DNA from: Granulicella sp. UBA5172
GTDB lineage: Bacteria; Acidobacteriota; Terriglobia; Terriglobales; Acidobacteriaceae
Direction of reading: 5' to 3'
Assembly (NCBI GenBank): GCA_002413385.1
Contig: DHWW01000166.1
Coordinates: forward strand, 34,208-43,584
Length of the DNA stretch: 9,377 nt
Below, one piece after another: positions 1-6,526 of this stretch (positions are counted from its first letter, which is position 1; each line of letters opens with the position of its first letter). The notes under the pieces are model-generated. The model was not told where the DNA came from. It saw nothing but the letters and a program-made list of their open reading frames with translations, and made no database searches. The position numbers and the translations under genes were made by a program.

Positions 1-22
1 CTCAGAGTGGCGCTGCGAGCTA

Positions 23-883
23 TTACTTCGCTGCTGCTTCCAGGTCCTTCCATTCGGCATCGCTCAACGTGACATCCGCAGCCTTGAGATTCTCCTCCAG
101 GTGCTCCACCGACGACGTGCCCGGAATCGGCAGCAGCACCGGCGACCGATGCAGCAGCCATGCGAGCGAGAGTTGCGAGACCGTCGCATCATGCTTCGTC
201 GCGAGATCATCCAGCTTGCCGCCACGCTGTGCCAGCTTTCCCGCCGCGACCGGGAACCACGGAATAAAGGCAATCCCTTCGCGCTCGCAGTACTCCAGCA
301 CTGCCTCGCTCTTGCGATTGCCGAGGTTGTATTCGTTCTGGACGCTGACGATCTCAACGACCTTGCGCGCTTGCTCAATCTGCTCCACCGAAACTTCGCT
401 CAGACCGACGAAGCGAATCTTTCCGGCATCCTGCAATTTTTTGATCGCGCCGAGTGATTCTTCCACTGGCACCTTCGCGTCAATCCGATGCAGTTGCCAG
501 AGGTCGAGGCGGTCGCGCTTCAACCAACGCAGACTCATCTCCACCTGTTGGGTCAGATATTCGGGCCGACCGACGGGTAGCCACTTGTTCGGCGCCTGCC
601 GGGTGAGGCCGGCTTTCGTCGCGATGACCGTGCCCTTCGCGTAGGGCGCAAGCGCTTCGCCGATCAGTGGCTCGCTCACTGCTGGGCCGTAGCTGTCGGC
701 CGTGTCGATGAAGTCCACGCCCAACTCCACGGCGCGCCGCAGAACGCGTTTCGCATTCTCGCGATCCGCCGGCTCGCCCCAGATGCCGTTCCCTGTGATG
801 CGCATCGCACCATAGCCCAGGCGATGAATCTCCAACTCTCTACCCAACTTGAATGTCTTTGTTACCGCTGTCGCAGTTGCCAT
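23..883 (-). CDS. Aldo/keto reductase
   Basis: A 286-residue NAD(P)H-dependent oxidoreductase of the aldo/keto reductase superfamily, a cytosolic single-domain (alpha/beta)8 barrel expected to reduce aldehydes or ketones. The sequence shows the classical tetrad: Asp60 and Tyr65 in DTADSYG, Lys90 in ATKAG and His132 in LWQLHRID. The cofactor-phosphate loop near the C-terminus reads [14 protein letters not shown] (residues 253-266). The length is normal for bacterial members that lack the long C-terminal extension, and the family part starts at residue 11 or so. The start is well supported: AGGAG at 891-895 lies 7 bases before the ATG. It is the last visible gene of the leftward cluster, 57 bases after the nuclease-like gene. 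The substrate cannot be told from sequence. Family assignment is secure; physiological role is unknown. Confidence 0.96.
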   Translation of the reverse strand: MATATAVTKTFKLGRELEIHRLGYGAMRITGNGIWGEPADRENAKRVLRRAVELGVDFIDTADSYGPAVSEPLIGEALAPYAKGTVIATKAGLTRQAPNKWLPVGRPEYLTQQVEMSLRWLKRDRLDLWQLHRIDAKVPVEESLGAIKKLQDAGKIRFVGLSEVSVEQIEQARKVVEIVSVQNEYNLGNRKSEAVLEYCEREGIAFIPWFPVAAGKLAQRGGKLDDLATKHDATVSQLSLAWLLHRSPVLLPIPGTSSVEHLEENLKAADVTLSDAEWKDLEAAAK

Positions 884-940
884 CGCAAATCTCCTCTGCT
901 GTCTTTGATGGCAGTCGCGGGCTCAGGGATTCAGCCTTGG

Positions 941-2824
941 TTAGCGACTATTCTGCTTGCGCCAGACAACCCGTATCTGTTGTCGCCAGCGCTCGTCCAA
1001 GGCCAGCAGGTTCCATTCCACACGGGGCGAAAGATAGTGCAGAATCGTCTCCGTCGCAGGATGGATATGTAGCGACGGCGCAACCAGATACAGCCGCGGC
1101 GGCAGCGGCGAGAGCTGCACTCCGCGAAAATATCCGTGACGTTGAAATTCGCCGAGGCCGGTCGCTGTATCCGCCGTCTGCAGGTGATGATGGCGCACAC
1201 GAATCCAATAATCCAACCCCTGCAAGGCGAAGTGCAGATCGTCGTCCACCTTCAGCTCGATCACCGCAAGCCGTCCGTCCGCCGTCACCCCGAGCAGATC
1301 GAGCAACCCGCGATCACTAGCCCCTGCGATGGCCGGGACCTGTGCGTACACATGCTGCGGATCGAGTCGCGGAATCACGCGACTCTCTTGTCCGTCGCTG
1401 CTCAGAAGATTCCCGTCCGCCTCCTTCTGATGTGCCTCGACAACGTCCGCGCGATTGCCGATCGTGTCCGGATCAAACTCATTGGCAAAGTCCTCGCCTC
1501 GCCGGTCTGCGGATTTCGGTGCTGGCGCCAGATTCCGCGTGAGCGGCGTAAGATCACGGCGCAGCATCGACTCAAGCCAGCGCTCGGGAGCTGCTCGATA
1601 GAGTGGATCCTGCACAGTGTTGCCGCCACGGCGCGACTTCAGCTGCATACGCGCATGTGCGGGGGTCATGGAGCCTTCGCCAATCCTCCGTGCCGGCGGC
1701 GCTCCACGTCGCGTGAATACGCCTGACGCCTCCATGGCGCGACGCCGTTCGAACAACTCTGCCACGGTCGTGGCAAGCTCCGCGCGATTCTCCTGCGTTA
1801 GCGGCGTCTCACGCACACCCACGCCTACCGTGATCTCAAGTGTCTGCACGAAGCTATTCGGCGCGAGCCCCATCCGCACCCTGGCAAACTCCATGCCGTG
1901 CAGCAGAAACGCAAGCTCTGCGGTACTTCGCAGCCGCTGCTCCACGCGATGCCGTTCATCCTCGGGAATGAGTTGCAACACCTGTTGAGTGCCCGCGGCA
2001 AAGCGTTCGCTCGCCGCCTGCGCATCGGGGAGATGCACCAGCCGCGTGCGCAGATTGCCTCGATCCGCTGCATCGCACTGTGTCAACTCCTCGCTGCTTT
2101 GATGAAGCTCCCAAAGCTCCCACTGCGCAGCATCCTCGTTCAGCCACGCCATCCGCGAGAGCGTCAGCATCGCCGAACCGCGCGGCACAATGACCTTCAA
2201 CCCCTGGTAGAGACGGCGTCCACCAGATTGCTCGCGGCAGTGGTGCAGCCACAAAATTCCGAGCGTGAGGATGCCATCGATCGTCGTCGCGCTCTCCTGT
2301 TCGTTTACGCCAATCACGGCCCACGCCGCGTTACCACGCAGCAGCGACCCGCGCGCATAGGCGGGCCCGAAGCTCCGTTCGAGATCCATGGCGGTGCGAA
2401 AGCCGGAGCACGTCCAATCCGGAAGCTCCCGCAACAGCACGCGTTCCAGCAACGGCACATATCGCTGACGCGCTGCGTCGCTGGTTGTCGGAGTGCGCCG
2501 GTCGCTCGAACTCACCAGCTCCAGCAGCTTGGTCTGTGCCTGCCCAAAGCGCTTTGTGGCAAGACGCAGCGAACCCGCTCGCTCCACGATCGAAACAATC
2601 TGCCGCACCAGATTCCGCTCTTCGCTCCACAGATGCAGCGTGCAGCGATCGTGCTCGGTGCTGATCGAAGCCTTCGCCGAACGCAGATCGAAGGCCACCT
2701 TGCCGTCTTCGAGCACGGCTGCCTCAACGTGCTGCGCGAGGAACTCCTCGATGGAGGTGGCGATATGGGCAGCCGTCTGTTGTTCGACTGGCTTGTCCGC
2801 GGAAAAAGCTCGGGGCGGCGACAT
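941..2824 (-). CDS. Uncharacterised protein with C-terminal PD-(D/E)XK nuclease-like domain
   Basis: A 627-residue protein whose first 400 residues I do not recognise. The C-terminal part (about 410-560) looks like a PD-(D/E)XK fold. A helix containing PERWLESMLRRDL (residues 413-425) is followed by HVYAQVPA. Next come DRGLLDLLGV with Asp509 and GRLAVIELKVDDD with Glu523-x-Lys525, then LQGLDYWIRV with Gln535. This is the D-(x)n-ExK-...-Q order of the fold, and the wording resembles DUF91/NucS-like C-terminal domains. The catalytic residues appear intact, so nuclease activity is possible but inferred. The N-terminal half is soluble-looking, with no signal peptide or membrane segments. Residues 165-250 alternate strands and helices, including AAWAVIGVNE. 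No strong Shine-Dalgarno precedes the ATG at 2824, so the exact start is uncertain. It sits 40 bases after the GNAT gene and 57 before the reductase. Confidence 0.85.
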   Translation of the reverse strand: MSPPRAFSADKPVEQQTAAHIATSIEEFLAQHVEAAVLEDGKVAFDLRSAKASISTEHDRCTLHLWSEERNLVRQIVSIVERAGSLRLATKRFGQAQTKLLELVSSSDRRTPTTSDAARQRYVPLLERVLLRELPDWTCSGFRTAMDLERSFGPAYARGSLLRGNAAWAVIGVNEQESATTIDGILTLGILWLHHCREQSGGRRLYQGLKVIVPRGSAMLTLSRMAWLNEDAAQWELWELHQSSEELTQCDAADRGNLRTRLVHLPDAQAASERFAAGTQQVLQLIPEDERHRVEQRLRSTAELAFLLHGMEFARVRMGLAPNSFVQTLEITVGVGVRETPLTQENRAELATTVAELFERRRAMEASGVFTRRGAPPARRIGEGSMTPAHARMQLKSRRGGNTVQDPLYRAAPERWLESMLRRDLTPLTRNLAPAPKSADRRGEDFANEFDPDTIGNRADVVEAHQKEADGNLLSSDGQESRVIPRLDPQHVYAQVPAIAGASDRGLLDLLGVTADGRLAVIELKVDDDLHFALQGLDYWIRVRHHHLQTADTATGLGEFQRHGYFRGVQLSPLPPRLYLVAPSLHIHPATETILHYLSPRVEWNLLALDERWRQQIRVVWRKQNSR

Positions 2825-2864
2825 AGACCGAAGGGTACCACTGCAGTCGGCGCGGCGGGAACCG

Positions 2865-3308
2865 CTACTTCAGTGGCAGAACGAAGTGAAAGCTCGAGAT
2901 ACGCATATCTTCGCGAAAATAAAACGCATGCGCCTCTCTCCGGTGGGTGCCCGAGTCCAGCGAAAATGTATCGTAGCCCCGCTCCCTCGCATACGCAATC
3001 AACCAGTCCAGCATGGCCTTGCCGTTGCCCTGCGAACGAAAGGCATCGGCCGTCACAAGGTCATCGACGTACAGCGTCAGGCCGGACACCAGGAGGTGTT
3101 GCACTCGAAAGCCTGCGACCGTAACGATCTGCCCTTGCCTCTCGAGAAATGCGAGTTGGAATCCTTCCGCCTGTTGCTGCTGCACCCTTGCGACGAACTC
3201 CTCCGCGCTCACGAGCGCTGGCCGAAGCTCTCGCATCACGGCATAGCAGCGCGCAATCGACTCCGGCGTCGAGGCAAAATGAATCGCTGTTTCAGGCGAG
3301 ATTGTCAT
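2865..3308 (-). CDS. GNAT-family N-acetyltransferase
   Basis: A 147-residue single-domain GNAT protein, expected to move an acetyl group from acetyl-CoA to an amine on a small molecule or protein. Motif A is clear: VDDLVTADAFRSQGNGKAML (residues 81-100), in which the R/Q-x-x-G-x-G/A pyrophosphate loop is the RSQGNGKA stretch. Motif B follows as SLDSGTHRREAHAFYFRE (116-133), typical of small YhbS/RimI-like members. The frame stays open to 3443, but that extension would overlap the upstream YfiT-like gene and has no family likeness. The ATG at 3308 is preferred: it lies 5 bases after the upstream stop, with GGAAGGG (3321-3327) about 12 bases upstream inside that gene's end. The tight spacing implies co-transcription and probably translational coupling. 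The acetyl acceptor is unknown. Confidence 0.92.
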   Translation of the reverse strand: MTISPETAIHFASTPESIARCYAVMRELRPALVSAEEFVARVQQQQAEGFQLAFLERQGQIVTVAGFRVQHLLVSGLTLYVDDLVTADAFRSQGNGKAMLDWLIAYARERGYDTFSLDSGTHRREAHAFYFREDMRISSFHFVLPLK

Positions 3309-3313
3309 GCCCG

Positions 3314-3844
3314 CTACCAGCCCTTCCGAGCGCGCAGCTCCGTGATGTGCGCGACATGGTGCAGCGAGTGCCACGCATACAGCTGCGTAGCCGCGTCGAT
3401 CGTGCTCGGGCCTCGCTCCAGATGTTTGAAGCCGCGCTGCCACTGCTCATCTGTCAGCGCCTGAAGCAACATTCCCCAGCGCGCATGTACACCTTCGATA
3501 ACATTCAGCGACCAGTCCGCTGGCGCGCTGCTATCGGGGAGATCGGCGAAGGCCTTTTCGTCGTAACCGTGAACTACCGGCCAGTCCTCGGTGAGTGCGC
3601 GACGCAGGCGCTGAAACGCCGTCATGTGCGAGTCCGCAAGATGGTGCACCACCTGCCGCACGGTCCATCCACCTTCACGATACGGCGTGTCCAGTTGCGC
3701 GGCGTCGAGATCGCGAACGGCATCTCGCAGGCGGGCTGGCATCTGTTCGATCGTGAGGATCGCGGCGCAGCGGTCCTCACGCGTGATCGTTGTGGGCGGC
3801 GTGAATTTGCCAATCGGATAACGGAGATCTGGAGTGAGCGACAT
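3314..3844 (-). CDS. YfiT-type DinB-superfamily metal-dependent transferase/hydrolase
   Basis: A 176-residue four-helix-bundle protein of the DinB/YfiT superfamily. Family members bind a divalent metal through three histidines; B. subtilis YfiT relatives (BstA) act as bacillithiol S-transferases. The sequence begins DLRYPIGKF, the usual YfiT opening, and has VVHHLADSHM (residues 65-74) and AWHSLHHVAHI (157-167). By alignment with YfiT the metal ligands should be His67, His159 and His163, all present. The open frame extends to 4090, but that part overlaps the divergent lipoprotein gene and is Cys/Arg-rich noise. The ATG at 3844 has GAGGG (3853-3857) 8 bases upstream, which decides the start. 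It is the first gene of the leftward cluster. Whether this host makes bacillithiol cannot be read here, so thiol-transferase activity is inference. Confidence 0.92.
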   Translation of the reverse strand: MSLTPDLRYPIGKFTPPTTITREDRCAAILTIEQMPARLRDAVRDLDAAQLDTPYREGGWTVRQVVHHLADSHMTAFQRLRRALTEDWPVVHGYDEKAFADLPDSSAPADWSLNVIEGVHARWGMLLQALTDEQWQRGFKHLERGPSTIDAATQLYAWHSLHHVAHITELRARKGW

Positions 3845-3852
3845 GGTGCAAG

Positions 3853-3857
3853 CCCTC
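3853..3857 (-). promoter_or_regulatory. Ribosome binding site fixing the yfiT-like start
   Basis: On the minus strand GAGGG lies 8 bases upstream of the ATG at 3844. It supports that codon over the upstream in-frame ATGs, which fall inside the divergent lipoprotein gene. Confidence 0.65.
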
Positions 3858-3871
3858 GATTTCAGCCGGCG

Positions 3872-3892
3872 CGCGGGCGATACCGGCCCGCG
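3872..3892 (-). repeat. GC-rich inverted repeat (potential leader hairpin)
   Basis: CGCGGGC (3872-3878) and GCCCGCG (3886-3892) are perfect reverse complements around a 7-base spacer. Transcribed leftward, they would form a strong 7-bp all-GC stem about 15 bases upstream of the yfiT-like Shine-Dalgarno. A competing pair, GCCGG (3865-3869) with CCGGC (3883-3887), overlaps it. There is no U-tract, so a simple terminator is unlikely. Function is unknown, and chance formation in GC-rich DNA is possible. Confidence 0.5.
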
Positions 3893-3903
3893 GCGACAAT
3901 GCG

Positions 3904-3930
3904 ATTGTAAAACGAAATTGCCGCATCCAA
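3904..3930 (-). promoter_or_regulatory. Candidate promoter of the leftward yfiT-like operon
   Basis: On the minus strand TTGGAT (3925-3930) is followed after 15 bases by TACAAT (3904-3909), which matches the -10 consensus at five of six positions. The -35 is weak (three of six) and the spacer is short. Transcription would begin near 3897 and give a leader of about 53 bases. This is a pattern match by eye only. Confidence 0.3.
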
Positions 3931-3985
3931 GCACACAGCCTGCGCGATGTGGGTAGGCTGTAAGCTGACGTGGGGGGTATAGACA

Positions 3986-4903
3986 ATGCGTCTCGCAGTT
4001 CTGGGATTCGGGCTGGCAACTGTGGCAGTTTGCGGCTGCTCGCACGGCAGCAACACGGCGAATACCGTCCATCCTCCGCAAAGAGTGCAAGCGTCTCCTT
4101 CACCCGGCGCAAGGGTTGATCCGCACATCGGCGCCGTCGCTGGCGGCTACCTCGGCTTCGATCGCAACGACTATCCCGGCGACGACACCATGGCCGGCCT
4201 GCACAAGACCTTCGCCTTCACGGGTTACTGGCTCACCAACCCTCCGGGCGAGAACGCGAACTCGTGGCAAGGCAAGCGCACCGTCCTGAAGCAGGAGGGC
4301 TGGGGCTTCCTCGTGCTCGCCAATGGCCGCCTCGATGCCGAGATTCTGAAGTCCCGGAAGCAGGGGACAAGTCCCGCCGACCTCGCTCGCGGTGACGCCT
4401 CCACTGCGGTTGCGGCAGCGCGGGCCGAGGGCTTCCCTGCACGCACCATCCTCTTTCTGGATCAGGAGGAAGGCGGCCTTCTGCTCGAGGAACAATCCGC
4501 TTATCTTCTCGCATGGACCAAGGCCGTCGCCGCCAGCGATTATCGCCCGGGCGTGTACGCCAGCGGCCAGCCCGTGCCCAATGGCCACGGGCAGACCATT
4601 ACCACGATCAAAGATATTCGTTCCCACGTGAAGACGAATCATCTGCACGAGATCGCCATCTTCGACGCGCAGGACGCCTGCCCACCCTCGCCCGGCTGCC
4701 CGATGCAGGCGAAGCCGCTCTCCACCAGCGGCGAACCCGACCTCACCGCATGGCAATATTCGCAGTCGCCGCGTCGCCCCGAGATCACCCGCGCCTGCGC
4801 GAAGACCTACGCCGCCGACGGCAACTGCTATGCCTCCGGCTTCCCCAGCACGTTCCTCGATATGGACCTGGGCAGCAGCCCCGACCCATCCCACGGACGC
4901 TAA
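3986..4903 (+). CDS. Lipoprotein with DUF1906 (GH25-like TIM-barrel) domain
   Basis: A 305-residue exported protein. The N-terminus has one Arg, a hydrophobic stretch and VCGC ending at Cys18, a plausible though non-canonical lipobox, then a Ser/Pro/Thr-rich linker to about residue 50. The rest (about 54-295) fits the DUF1906/Rv2525c-like glycoside-hydrolase-like barrel. It opens with GYLGFDRNDYPG, continues with FTGYWL, WGFLVLANGR, RTILFLDQEEGG (Asp159, Glu161) and RPGVYASG, and ends with TAWQYSQSP and FLDMDLG. The D-x-E pair and the late WQY and FLDMD strands echo GH25 muramidases, so peptidoglycan or another glycan is a possible ligand or substrate. Activity is not established for this family. 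Four cysteines (232, 238, 271, 281) could form disulfides outside the cytoplasm. It is divergent from the yfiT-like gene and 79 bases before tldD. The start is supported by the G-run at 3972-3977. Confidence 0.88.
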   Translation: MRLAVLGFGLATVAVCGCSHGSNTANTVHPPQRVQASPSPGARVDPHIGAVAGGYLGFDRNDYPGDDTMAGLHKTFAFTGYWLTNPPGENANSWQGKRTVLKQEGWGFLVLANGRLDAEILKSRKQGTSPADLARGDASTAVAAARAEGFPARTILFLDQEEGGLLLEEQSAYLLAWTKAVAASDYRPGVYASGQPVPNGHGQTITTIKDIRSHVKTNHLHEIAIFDAQDACPPSPGCPMQAKPLSTSGEPDLTAWQYSQSPRRPEITRACAKTYAADGNCYASGFPSTFLDMDLGSSPDPSHGR

Positions 4904-4969
4904 ACCGGGAAATACCCGCATGCTATGGCGGATTTCCAGAGAGATGATGGCTTCGAGGTGTTATAAGAC

Positions 4970-4975
4970 TACAAT
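4970..4975 (+). promoter_or_regulatory. Candidate -10 box giving a leaderless tldD transcript
   Basis: TACAAT (five of six to the -10 consensus) ends 7 bases before the tldD ATG at 4983, so the predicted transcription start falls at or next to the start codon. The only purine-rich stretch nearby is AGG at 4977-4979, 3 bases from the ATG and too close to act as a normal ribosome binding site. The best -35 candidate, ATGGCT at 4947-4952, is poor. Confidence 0.3.
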
Positions 4976-4982
4976 TAGGTTA

Positions 4983-6464
4983 ATGGCAGCCGCTCCAAAC
5001 CTTATCCATTCCGAAGCCCCGGACCACAAACGATACTTCTTTACGCATCTCGGCCTGACCGAGCGGCTGCTCGAGCGCTGCCTCGGAGAGGCGCTTTCGG
5101 CTGGTGGCGAGTTCGCTGACCTTTACTTTGAGGCAGTTACCTCCATGTCGCTCGGCATGGACGAAGGCATCGTCAAGACCGCCGCGCAGGGCATCAGCGT
5201 TGGCTGTGGAATCCGCGTGCTGTCCGGCGAGCGCACCGGGTTCGCGTACACCGACGACCTCTCGCCAGAGCGCTTGCTCAAGGCCGCACGGACCGCCGCG
5301 CTGATCGCGAATGGCCCGCAAACCCAGCGTGTGCAGGGATTTACCGAAACCTCGACACCTTCGCTCTACCCCGTCGCCGGAGCCACCGCGGACGCGGAAG
5401 TTGCCGCCAAACTCAAGCTCATCGAGCGCGCCAACAAGGCCGCGCGCGACTTCGATCCGCGCATCACGCAGGTTCGCGCTTCCATCAACGACGAACTGCG
5501 CCGCATCCTGATCGCCGCATCCGACGGCACCTTCGCCAGCGACACGCAGCCGCTGGCACGGCTCAACGTCTCCGTCATCGCGAAAGACGCGACTGGATCC
5601 AATGGCTTTGGCAGCACCGCGCGCGGCACATCCGGCGGCGGCGGACGTATCGCCCTCGACTTTTTCGAAGGCAGCAAATCCCCGGAGCACTTCGCCCGCG
5701 AGGCCGCACGCACCGCCATCCTCCAACTCGGCGCCATCGCGGCTCCGGCTGGCGAGATGGAAGTCGTCCTCGGTCCCGACTGGCCGGGCGTTCTGCTGCA
5801 CGAGGCTGTCGGACACGGATTGGAAGCCGACTTCAACCGCAAGAAAACCTCCGCTTTCGCCGGCCTCATCGGCCAGAAGGTCGCGTCCCCGAAAGTAACC
5901 GTCGTCGACAACGGCAAGATGCCTGGACGTCGTGGTTCGCTCAACGTCGACGACGAGGGCAACGCAACGCAGGAGACCGTCCTCATCGAGAACGGCATTC
6001 TGCGCGGCTACCTCTCCGACAAGCTCAGCTCGCGCCTGATGAACATGCCCAACACCGGCAGCGGCCGCCGCGAGAGCTACCAGGCCATCCCCATGCCGCG
6101 CATGACCAACACCTACATGCTCAACGGCGACGACCTTCCCTCCGACATTATCAAGAGCGTCAAGCGCGGCCTCTACGCAGTGAACTTTGGCGGCGGACAG
6201 GTCGACATTACGAGCGGCAAATTCGTCTTCACTGCCAGCGAAGCGTACCTCATCGAGGACGGTGTCGTCACCGCTCCGGTCAAGGGCGCGACGCTGATCG
6301 GCAACGGACCCGAAGCGCTGAAATATGTATCGATGGTCGGCAATGATCTGGCTCTGGACGAGGGCGTTGGCACCTGTGGCAAGGCCGGCCAAAGCGTCCC
6401 CGTCGGGGTCGGGATGCCGACCACCAAGCTCGATCGCATGACCGTCGGTGGAACCGGCCACTAA
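4983..6464 (+). CDS. tldD: Metalloprotease subunit TldD
   Basis: A 493-residue (from ATG 4983) TldD, the catalytic half of the cytosolic TldD/TldE(PmbA) heteromeric protease. In enterobacteria this protease matures microcin B17 and degrades unfolded peptides such as CcdA. The zinc site is intact: LLHEAVGHGLEADF gives His273-Glu274-x3-His278, and GVGTCGKAGQS supplies Cys465 as the third ligand. Other family blocks are present: GIRVLSGERTGFAYTDDL (residues 76-93), TSGGGGR, SLNVDDEGN, GRRESYQ, MPRMTNTYML, NFGGGQVDITSGKFVF and VKGATLIGNGPE. The length is near the about 481 residues of E. coli TldD. The frame is open back to 4830, inside the lipoprotein gene. Alternative ATGs at 4944 and 4947 have AGAGAG just upstream and would add 12-13 residues with no family likeness. 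The exact start is therefore less sure than the identity. Its partner pmbA lies two genes downstream. Confidence 0.96.
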   Translation: MAAAPNLIHSEAPDHKRYFFTHLGLTERLLERCLGEALSAGGEFADLYFEAVTSMSLGMDEGIVKTAAQGISVGCGIRVLSGERTGFAYTDDLSPERLLKAARTAALIANGPQTQRVQGFTETSTPSLYPVAGATADAEVAAKLKLIERANKAARDFDPRITQVRASINDELRRILIAASDGTFASDTQPLARLNVSVIAKDATGSNGFGSTARGTSGGGGRIALDFFEGSKSPEHFAREAARTAILQLGAIAAPAGEMEVVLGPDWPGVLLHEAVGHGLEADFNRKKTSAFAGLIGQKVASPKVTVVDNGKMPGRRGSLNVDDEGNATQETVLIENGILRGYLSDKLSSRLMNMPNTGSGRRESYQAIPMPRMTNTYMLNGDDLPSDIIKSVKRGLYAVNFGGGQVDITSGKFVFTASEAYLIEDGVVTAPVKGATLIGNGPEALKYVSMVGNDLALDEGVGTCGKAGQSVPVGVGMPTTKLDRMTVGGTGH

Positions 6465-6526
6465 CAAGCTCTTCGACACGGATTAGAACCGCACACGCAT
6501 CTCCAACCGCACGAGGAAAGAAGACC

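Larger units (their letters stand above)
3845..3985. promoter_or_regulatory. Divergent intergenic region with promoters for both operons
   Basis: These 141 non-coding bases separate the leftward yfiT-like cluster from the rightward lipoprotein/tldD cluster, so promoters for both directions should lie here. A minus-strand -10-like TACAAT is visible (3904-3909), as is a dyad overlapping it and a GC-rich inverted repeat nearer the yfiT-like start. For the rightward gene, a G6 run (3972-3977) 8 bases before the ATG can serve as ribosome binding site. I see no convincing sigma-70 pair on the plus strand. Confidence 0.6.

Noticed and set aside
1898..3124. A 408-codon plus-strand frame opposite the nuclease-like and GNAT genes
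   Set aside because: It spans two clearly coding minus-strand genes and their gap, and its product is Arg/Gln/Pro-rich with no domain.
3309..3443. Upstream extension of the GNAT protein to an ATG at 3443
   Set aside because: The added 45 residues overlap the YfiT-like coding region and have no GNAT likeness.
3918..3923. TTGCCG as a -35 box for the lipoprotein gene
   Set aside because: No -10-like hexamer is found 16-18 bases downstream; the nearest T/A-containing candidate is about 30 bases away.
3845..4090. Upstream extension of the YfiT-like protein to an ATG at 4090
   Set aside because: It would add 82 residues of Cys/Arg-rich sequence, overlap the divergent lipoprotein gene, and precede the natural YfiT opening DLRYPIG; the ATG at 3844 has a proper ribosome binding site.
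4906..4918. CGGG-AAATA-CCCG as a terminator after the lipoprotein gene
   Set aside because: The stem is only 4 bp and has no T-tract; it could not be told from chance.
4100..4921. A 273-codon open frame on the minus strand opposite the lipoprotein gene
   Set aside because: The plus strand encodes a recognisable DUF1906 lipoprotein; the antisense product shows only Gly/Ala/Val/Arg composition and no family.
4830..4982. tldD starting at 4830 inside the lipoprotein gene
   Set aside because: The extra residues are the out-of-frame shadow of the lipoprotein's C-terminus, and TldD homology starts after ATG 4983.
4980..6479. A 499-codon open frame on the minus strand opposite tldD
   Set aside because: It mirrors tldD almost end to end, its translation is a low-complexity Gly/Ala/Val/Arg/Glu mix with no motif, and long antisense frames are expected opposite GC-rich genes with strong third-position bias.
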